From positions 17,282,550 through 17,346,549 of the forward strand of contig NC_135559.1 of the NCBI RefSeq assembly GCF_964340395.1: a stretch of 64,000 bases of DNA. The letters are read 5' to 3'. Both the position numbers and the translations under genes were made by a program. The notes beneath the pieces were generated by a model. The model was not told where the DNA came from. It was given only the letters and a program-made list of their open reading frames with translations, and did no database searches. Positions within the stretch are counted from its first letter, which is position 1. Each line of letters begins with the position of its first letter. Origin of the DNA: Glandiceps talaboti. Lineage: Eukaryota; Hemichordata; Enteropneusta; Spengelidae. Shown one piece after another: positions 57,733-64,000 of the stretch.

Positions 57733-58293
57733 ATGAATAAAAAAATGCAAAGTCAAAACCTGTCTCTGAACCCAAAAATTCATTTAATTTTAAATGTTAT
57801 AAATACAATAGTAAAAAATGATAATACTTTTCATAGAATTATAAATTCAGGGGAATGGTATTGTAGTTATGACCTTCAAGAAGGAAGTATTCAGTTATTT
57901 TATGATGCGCAGTTTAAAGTACACGGTTTGAAACCGCATGAGGACGAGGCTAAACTAGAATTGATTACTCCTTTTGAAGCGATGACGAACAATATAAAGA
58001 AAGTAACCAATGGTACCATTATTATTGAATGCATTAAATTTAATACTGAGGGTGAATATGATACTCTTTTAAATGGATTTGCAATAGCATGTGACCAACG
58101 TACATTATTAACTATTGAAATTTATATTGATAACAAGAATATCAATGTTACTTTTACAGAAGTAGAGTCAGCATTAGAGAAAACAAATAAATTAAATAAA
58201 TTATCATTTAAATTAGCACAAGGGTTAAAGTTTTTAGATATTAAAACAATAACTTTGAAACGTATGATTCTTTTAGATTTTAAAGTATTTTAA
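57733..58293 (+). CDS. Paralogue of the C-terminal domain of the preceding structural protein (186 aa)
   Basis: An open frame whose sequence from IINSGEWYCSYDLQEGSIQL to the end matches the last ~180 residues of 56654-57655, including GTIIIECIKFNTEGEYDTL and LKFLDIKTITLKRMIL. It has its own short Asn/Leu-rich N terminus and a TATATAGTATATACAC motif before the ATG. There is no equivalent in Polinton 1. Unlike its parent it is open. It may be an extra or alternative surface domain; role unknown. Confidence 0.6.
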   Translation: MNKKMQSQNLSLNPKIHLILNVINTIVKNDNTFHRIINSGEWYCSYDLQEGSIQLFYDAQFKVHGLKPHEDEAKLELITPFEAMTNNIKKVTNGTIIIECIKFNTEGEYDTLLNGFAIACDQRTLLTIEIYIDNKNINVTFTEVESALEKTNKLNKLSFKLAQGLKFLDIKTITLKRMILLDFKVF

Positions 58294-58320
58294 ATAAATT
58301 AATTATATATACACATAATA

Positions 58321-61300
58321 ATGACCACAACAATAAACTCTCGCAGCTTATCTCTCAATAATCTTAGGGATATTAAAATTAAGAAACCAATCACAGGTGT
58401 TAAATATCACTTAGAATATGGACATAATATGTTTAAGGTGGAGATGCACAAAAAATCGTTATTTTGACCATTTTTGAGATTATGTGCTCTTTTGCCATAG
58501 AAAATATTTTTCTTTCAACCAGAGAAAACTGGACTGGGTTTGAGTTTTGCAAATCCCGAAAAATCATGAAAAAAAAGAAGTAAACAAATGCACGGGTACC
58601 AAAACGCTAAAGAAGCCCTATTTTATCACTATAAACTCACGATATTTGCATACAACTAAGACGATTGACAGAGGATTATGCAAAATATACGCGGTGTCAA
58701 ATTCGCGCATGCTCAGATCACACACGAATCACTAGCACTGTAACCATATGGAGTAAAAGGGGAGATATCTCCATGACCATGAAGGAAAGAAAAAGATGTG
58801 GGTATCCCGGGCGTAACTTTATTTCTCTTCTAGTAGTGACGTCGCAACGTTAATAACGTCAAAAACGTCTGTATAACGCATATGAACAAATGAGTAAAAC
58901 CTCTCAAAGAATACCGATATTTGACCATACGTTTCCGAAATTCACTGATGACCTAGTTTCGTACACCGTCTCAAGATTTACTACTCACGTCCTAATATCT
59001 GATTCTTGTACTTTGAAAACTGTTGATACTTTGCTGGTCACGGTCAAATGTAAGCTGACACATTTCAATAACGTACTCCAAAATCCTGTGAATTAGTAAC
59101 TGTCTTAGTTTCAGAACCTTCCGGCGCGACACAGAGTCAGTGCATACACACTGTGAAAATCATTACGTACGGTACACTACACACGTCAGGCTTTCGGTCG
59201 GTCGATCGGTCATTTGAACACACCAAAATCTTTAGATAGATGACAATTTGTTATGGTTTACATATTGGGCCGTGTTTTGACTGGATCAGGAAATCTCGGT
59301 TCAAAATAAACTTCACAAGTAGCGTATGCACGTAACAATCACCAACGCAGGGCAATCTGAGCTTGCTTTAATTTGTACTTCCGGAATACTTCCATAATAT
59401 CTCGCATCTCCGATTTCGAGTTGGTTTTAAAATGTCTTTGATTTTCCTATTATTTTCCTTCCGTGTTCTTACAAATTGTCGGTTAAGGTTGTTTTATGAT
59501 TGACTAGACTTGTCCTATTTCCAGAAAACAGTCAATGTTCACGTCCTTGTACTCCTCCGAGTTATACTGAATGGCGAGTATCACCCGAGCTTATGTATTT
59601 CTATTGGCGATTTCAATTTTCCAAACAAACCGGTCCGTAACAATCGAGTCTAGTTTTGTTTATCCGTCTGTCTACGAGTATCAGTCGATGTGTCTGATAC
59701 GCAGTGATGTGCCAATACATATTGAAAGTTATTTTTAATCGAAAGACTTAGCCATTTTTAGATGCCAACATGAGCAATGCGTCAGACAATCAAACGCGAA
59801 AGACACCACAACCAACTAACTAAAAGAAAACGCTTTACATGTAATTTGTAGCAAGCTAGCCGTGTGGAAAGATTTTGGGTTCAATGTAACAGCCAAATTC
59901 AGGCAAAATTTCCCCTTTTGGATTTAATGGAGTGTGTACGTACAGACGTAAGCAGACACTGATTTTTTTACTAAATTTATGTGGCAATGTGTAAAATCAC
60001 CTAGGTTACCCCTTTCATCGCACATTCAAAGCTTCAGACAATATTTTGAACGAAATAGTAACATGGTGATTCCGCCGTGGTTTAGAAAGTGGCGATGCTA
60101 CTACATCTAGTTACGAAATTTCCCGTGTTTGACGATCGAAACTGAGCAAAATTTAACGTAATGCAGTTATTCCTAAATTCAAAACAAAATATTTGTATCG
60201 GGAAGTGCTTCCGAGAAAAGTGAAGTTTAGACACACGGGGCCACTATAGATAGCACCGTGGTCGGATCTGCCGCCGGACAGAGTAACATCATAATAACCT
60301 TGGACTTGACTTTGGCCACGCCTCTGATTACTAATTAATGAGATGACGTCAATAGACTGGGCTTCCGCGCCATTTGCAATGTGATCTTGTGTATCACATT
60401 CCAGTCGAACGACCTCGATTTGCCGTGTTTCTACGATGCTACACTTGTATTAATCAAAACGACAATTAGAATAACTGAAGACTCGTTTTATCCACTGCTT
60501 GGTGATATTTTTATTGCATGACACGCCGGGAAATCTTCTGCAAGTCAAATTTTACGCTCTATTTCGAAAATCGGCATTTTCTCCGTTTACATTTTCAAGC
60601 CCCCAGACTATTAAGTTCTAAAGTCTCGATGTCGACAGTACTTCCTCGCAATCAATTGAAATTTTCGCTGGTGCTTTCTTAGGTATTGTTCTTACAAGGT
60701 GTGTCTCAGAATTTGTAAGTTCGCTCTATTACGTGTGAAATTGATGATTAAGTGAGAAAAATCTGTCAATAAGCTTCCCATTATACTAGTAATTTGTCAA
60801 CTTTCGAGGCATGTTGTAAAAGAACGACAGACGGCAGAAAAAAAGTGAGACACGCTTTTGTTATGTGTGAAGTGAACATTCTAAAACACCAAAGAAATGG
60901 AAAATCGGGTGACAGGTGGTCTCTTCCGAGGCGTTTATATTGGCGCTTTGAGATAATCAAGACACCTCTATTCATACCTTAAACAAACTCTCACTTTCAG
61001 TCAAAGACAATAGAAAATACAATAGCATTTAGGAGGAGAGAAAAACCTTTCAGAAAATATATGGGTTGATGGTGTAAACTTTATTCATTGTTGGGAAACA
61101 ATAACTTGAAAATATGTCACCCTTAAAACCTTCCCTTTGTGCATCTCCACCTTAAATTAAAACCGATTCCACCTCCAAAACCTGTGAAAACTGAAAAACC
61201 AGAAGAACCAGAAGAATCAAAAGAACCAGAAATTGCAATAATTCAATTAAACCGCAAAAGAATTATTAGAATAATGTTAAATGAATTTTCTCATATAATA

Positions 61301-61725
61301 AACACAAATAAAGTAATATATGAAGAGACAGAAAACAAACAAACTATATACTACCAGGAACTTATCATATACAACATTTTATAGATAGTGGTGGTATTTT
61401 AAAGGATAATAATGAGAGGGGAATAATTAATGTTAATTTAAAGTTTTCTACCGATAGATCTAGAGATACACAAACTATAACTCATTCAACATTTATTATA
61501 AACAAACAAATTATACCAGCATCTATTTCTCGATTTTTAGTAGTGCAAAATAAATCGAAAATTACTTCTTATTTTGTGGTATTTAATCGTCAAGATTTAA
61601 AAGTAGTCTTTCATTCCACTTTAATTATCAAACCTTTTAAAAATGATATTTTTGAATATATAACTGATATACCTCCAGAAGAATACGACTTTAAATATGA
61701 ATTTGAAACAATTAAATTCTATTGA
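58321..61725 (+). pseudogene. Structural-type protein split by a transposon
   Basis: The head (58321-58436; SRSLSLNNLRDIKIKKPITG) stops where a 2.7 kb element begins, and the rest resumes at 61152 with LKLKPIPPPKPVKTEKPEEP. It then has a shift near 61335 into a frame holding LPGTYHIQHFIDSGGI and, to the stop at 61725, a beta-rich part (VVFNRQDLKVVFHSTLIIKP). Counterpart of 24690-25271. Role unknown. Confidence 0.65.
58437..61151. mobile_element. TTAA-flanked DNA transposon inside the Polinton (2.7 kb)
   Basis: 16-bp terminal inverted repeats, GGTGGAGATGCACAAA, with TTAA directly outside both ends; the uninterrupted copy at 25029-25271 shows the target contained a single TTAA in the same place. 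TTAA duplications are made by piggyBac and a few other superfamilies, but the termini lack the CCC of piggyBac, so the family is open. Base composition is visibly richer in G+C than the Polinton. No transposase is recognised; frames are under 70 residues. Probably non-autonomous. Confidence 0.85.
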
Positions 61726-61860
61726 AATACCAAATCGTTAATATTTAAAAGTAGTGTTTCATTCCACTTTAATTATCAAACCTTTTAAAAATTATAGTTA
61801 TAAAATAATATAAAAATAATATTTTTACATATATAAAGTGATACAAAGTGATACCATAAA

Positions 61861-62320
61861 ATGATTGATCAAAATATTAAACCGATACAAGACCTACTCG
61901 ATTATCTTACACGATTATCTTATAGACGTTCTTATAAATTATTAAGTCGTGTTAATAAAGGGATACTTATTACTAGTGGAATTATTTCAGGAGTTGGTGC
62001 ATTAGCTGCTGTTCCAGCGATTTCAGTTTTTATTAGTTTATTAGCAGCTGTTCCTATAGTTGTTACAGTTGTTAACCAAAACTTAAAAATTATCGGATAA
62101 AGTATCACGATTAAAAGTACAATATAAGAATTTCAAAGAATTACTAACATATACGCAAGCAAATATTTACTCTGAAACACCTCAGGAATTTATTCAGGAA
62201 GTATTTATGAAGTCTCTCGAAATGCAAAAAGCTGCCAATTATACTCCACCTTTGGAACGTTATTTAAAGTATTATAAACTGAATGGTTATTCAGATATGA
62301 AATCAAAAATAGTCAAATAA
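61861..62320 (+). pseudogene. SLATT-like membrane protein, copy 2, frame-shifted
   Basis: Matches 24187-24660 from MIDQNIKPIQDLLDYL through the two hydrophobic segments, then one added A near 62090 ends the frame after NQNLKI. The remaining half (QYKNFKELLTYTQANIY onward) stays similar in the other frame to the stop at 62320. The N terminus also lacks three residues relative to copy 1. Confidence 0.6.
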
Positions 62321-62363
62321 TGAAATTAAAAAAAAAAAATGTTTACTAATATAATACTGTACT

Positions 62364-63494
62364 ATGGATCAGTATTTGCGAGACTTGTATTATAATTCTG
62401 ATTTAGCATACAGCGGCATCACAAAATTGTGGCGTAAAATCAAAGCAGATCAGGAAGTGAATGGAGTAAACGGAGTGAAACAAAAAATTAAATATAAAAT
62501 TAAGTATAAGGAATTGAAACAATGGCTGGAAGAACAAGAAGTTTACACTATGCACAAACCAGCGATTAAAAAGTTCCCTTACCGCAAAGTAATTGTTTCT
62601 GGAATCGATGACCAGTGGCAAGCTGACATTGTAGAGATGTCCAATGACCAGGGGTATCGTTACATCCTGACTGTTATCGATGTGTTATCGAAGTATGCCT
62701 GGGCGATACCACTCAAGTCAAAACGTGGTATTGAAATGGCTGACTCCTTTGAATTAATTTTTAAAGACCGTGAACCGAATAAAATACAGTTTGATGAAGG
62801 ACGGGAATTTTACAATAAGAATGATAAAGATCTCTTTGAAAATCGTGAAATTGAGTGGTTTAGTACACGGTCAGATAAAAAGGCATCGGTTGTCGAGCGT
62901 TTTAACAGGACACTTAAATCACGTATATATAAATATTTTACTGATAAACAAACTAGAAATTGGATCGACGTACTAGATAGATTAGTGGATGGTTATAACA
63001 ATACCTACCACAATTCAATCCACATGACTCCGAAGGAAGCATCATTACCGAGGAATGAAAATATCGTTTGGTATAATTTATACGGTGCTTATCTCACTGT
63101 TGAATATGGAACTCCGAAGTTTAATATCGGTGATACCGTGAGAATTTCCAAATACAAGAACGTGTTTGCCAAAGGATATCTACCAAACTATACGCGTGAA
63201 CTTTTTAAAATCAAACAAATTATCTTTGGTCCCGTTATTGTTTACACTCTGGAAGATTTATCGGGTGAAGACATTGATGGCACGTTTTATGAGCAAGAAT
63301 TATCGATTGATAATATAGCCACTAAGGAATCGAAACATCATCCGAAGCAATATAAAATTGAAAAAATATTACGTAAGAAAAAAATCAAAGGTCATGAATA
63401 CGCATTGGTAAAATGGTTAGGATATGGCGATAAATTCAATTCTTGGGAACCGATTGAAAATATTAAAAAAATTAAAAAAATTAAAATAATATAA
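62364..63494 (+). CDS. Chromodomain integrase, copy 2, open (376 aa)
   Basis: Complete frame from ATG to stop. N-terminal part MDQYLRDLYYNSDLAYSGIT and a Lys-rich linker, then YTMHKPAIKKFPY, then the catalytic core with D, D and E in WQADIVEM (~residue 93), IQFDEGREF (~150) and SVVERFNRT (~186), then a basic SH3-like region (YLTVEYGTPKFNIGDTVRIS) and a C-terminal chromodomain ending NSWEPIENI. Relative to copy 1 it has a few extra residues before the chromodomain (DLSGE) and keeps the C-terminal tail. All visible catalytic residues are present, so this is the gene in the window most likely to still encode an active enzyme. Confidence 0.93.
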   Translation: MDQYLRDLYYNSDLAYSGITKLWRKIKADQEVNGVNGVKQKIKYKIKYKELKQWLEEQEVYTMHKPAIKKFPYRKVIVSGIDDQWQADIVEMSNDQGYRYILTVIDVLSKYAWAIPLKSKRGIEMADSFELIFKDREPNKIQFDEGREFYNKNDKDLFENREIEWFSTRSDKKASVVERFNRTLKSRIYKYFTDKQTRNWIDVLDRLVDGYNNTYHNSIHMTPKEASLPRNENIVWYNLYGAYLTVEYGTPKFNIGDTVRISKYKNVFAKGYLPNYTRELFKIKQIIFGPVIVYTLEDLSGEDIDGTFYEQELSIDNIATKESKHHPKQYKIEKILRKKKIKGHEYALVKWLGYGDKFNSWEPIENIKKIKKIKII

Positions 63495-63512
63495 TGTATA
63501 GTACATTATAAA

Positions 63513-63870
63513 ATGTTTGGAGAACATAATATAGGTAAATTTTTAAAGAAGTTCAGAGACATCCTTGGTTTTAATATAGAGCTAGAATGGGACAACTTGA
63601 GAATGGAAAATATGCACATATTAATAGTAAATACAGGGGCAAAATTGAAAGATCAAAAATTATATCAGATTATTTTAACCTTTTGTAAAGAAGTCGAAAA
63701 AAAGAGTTTTTTTAAACGTATTGAATTCGTAGAATTATTTCCAGAGCCAGAGGACAATCAAGAAGTTAAATTTTTAAATGAATACTGGGTTTTTAAATTA
63801 AAAGAAGATACTAAGGAACAGACGTATATTTCAAGATAATTATGGAAATTTAATAGTACCTTTTATGTAG
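63513..63870 (+). pseudogene. Small conserved protein, copy 2, shifted near its end
   Basis: Matches 22608-22964 for the first ~100 residues (FGEHNIGKFLKKFRDILGFN, KKSFFKRIEFVELFPEPED). A one-base change near 63825 gives an early stop at 63839; the other frame continues to a stop at ~63870 at the place expected from copy 1. Confidence 0.55.
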
Positions 63871-63926
63871 TTTTATTTAGGTTTTATTTAGGTTTTTATA
63901 AAGTTTTATATATAGAACTTGAAAAA

Positions 63927-64000
63927 ATGTGGTCATTAGGATTACCATACTCGAAATTAATGAAAAAAACAAAGTCAAAGAAACAGTCCAGTCTGCTACA
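63927..64000 (+). CDS. Start of the ~478-codon conserved protein, copy 2 (runs off window)
   Basis: The frame begins MWSLGLPYSKLMKK and continues Lys/Ser-rich, matching the start of the gene at 22570 (MWSLRLPSTKLTRK). Cut by the window edge. Confidence 0.6.
   Translation, partial: MWSLGLPYSKLMKKTKSKKQSSLL

Larger units (their letters stand above)
51691..64000. mobile_element. Polinton/Maverick element, copy 2 (rearranged, incomplete)
   Basis: It contains counterparts of the right two-fifths of Polinton 1: polymerase, terminal zinc-finger gene, penton-like gene, structural genes, SLATT-like gene, integrase, the 118-aa-type gene and the start of the ~478-codon gene, then runs off the window. 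Gene order and strand agree with a reversed Polinton 1 from 55860 onward, but the 51709-55741 polymerase/zinc-finger block is inverted. No terminal inverted repeat was found at the left. It is broken by stops, shifts and one transposon. Confidence 0.9.

Overview
This window is repeat-rich, AT-rich animal genomic DNA, probably from a marine invertebrate. The evidence is long microsatellites, non-LTR retrotransposon fragments, G-tract-ended DNA transposons, TTAA-flanked elements, an exon-like piece of a rhodopsin-family receptor, and two Polinton/Maverick elements. I cannot name the species. No bacterial gene layout, CRISPR array, rRNA or tRNA was recognised.

Layout. 1-13350: a decayed LINE on the minus strand (1-2380 and 8870-10345), a duplicated host segment (2381-4290, again at 12235-13350 and 33374-33735), and two G-tract DNA elements with smaller elements nested inside. 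13351-33373: one ~20 kb insertion into the duplicated segment. It consists of ~2.4 kb of repeat DNA carrying inverted arms, and inside it a complete-length Polinton (14182-31792) with 283-bp terminal inverted repeats and an imperfect 6-bp target duplication. 33736-36340: a second copy of the same LINE. 37122-38308: a G-tract element inserted in a receptor exon fragment. 39720-41310: about 27 copies of a 61-bp tandem repeat. 44196-47330: another G-tract element and a degenerate ~108-bp tandem array containing a piggyBac-like MITE. 47331-51690: apparently ordinary noncoding DNA with three notable palindromes. 51691-64000: a second, rearranged Polinton that runs off the window.

Polinton 1 carries, from left to right, a small plus-strand gene, then a long minus-strand block: zinc-ribbon protein, small membrane proteins, packaging ATPase, candidate double-jelly-roll major capsid protein, membrane and coiled-coil proteins, a ~480-residue conserved protein of unknown role, a chromodomain integrase and a SLATT-like membrane protein. 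Next come two probable structural proteins, a plus-strand candidate penton/minor capsid gene, the family B DNA polymerase, and a zinc-finger protein next to the right terminal repeat. Polymerase plus integrase accounts for replication and insertion, and the ATPase plus capsid genes suggest it descends from a virus-like element that formed particles. Both copies are decayed: copy 1 has in-frame stops in at least four genes and several one-base shifts, many of them in runs of seven or more A residues. Comparing the two copies was the main way I told real genes from shadows and placed the breaks.

Polinton 2 keeps an open integrase. Its polymerase/zinc-finger block is inverted relative to copy 1, one structural gene is partly duplicated, and a 2.7 kb TTAA-flanked transposon has split another gene. 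Coordinates I worked out by hand (terminal repeats, pseudogene ends, transposon borders) may be off by a base or two.
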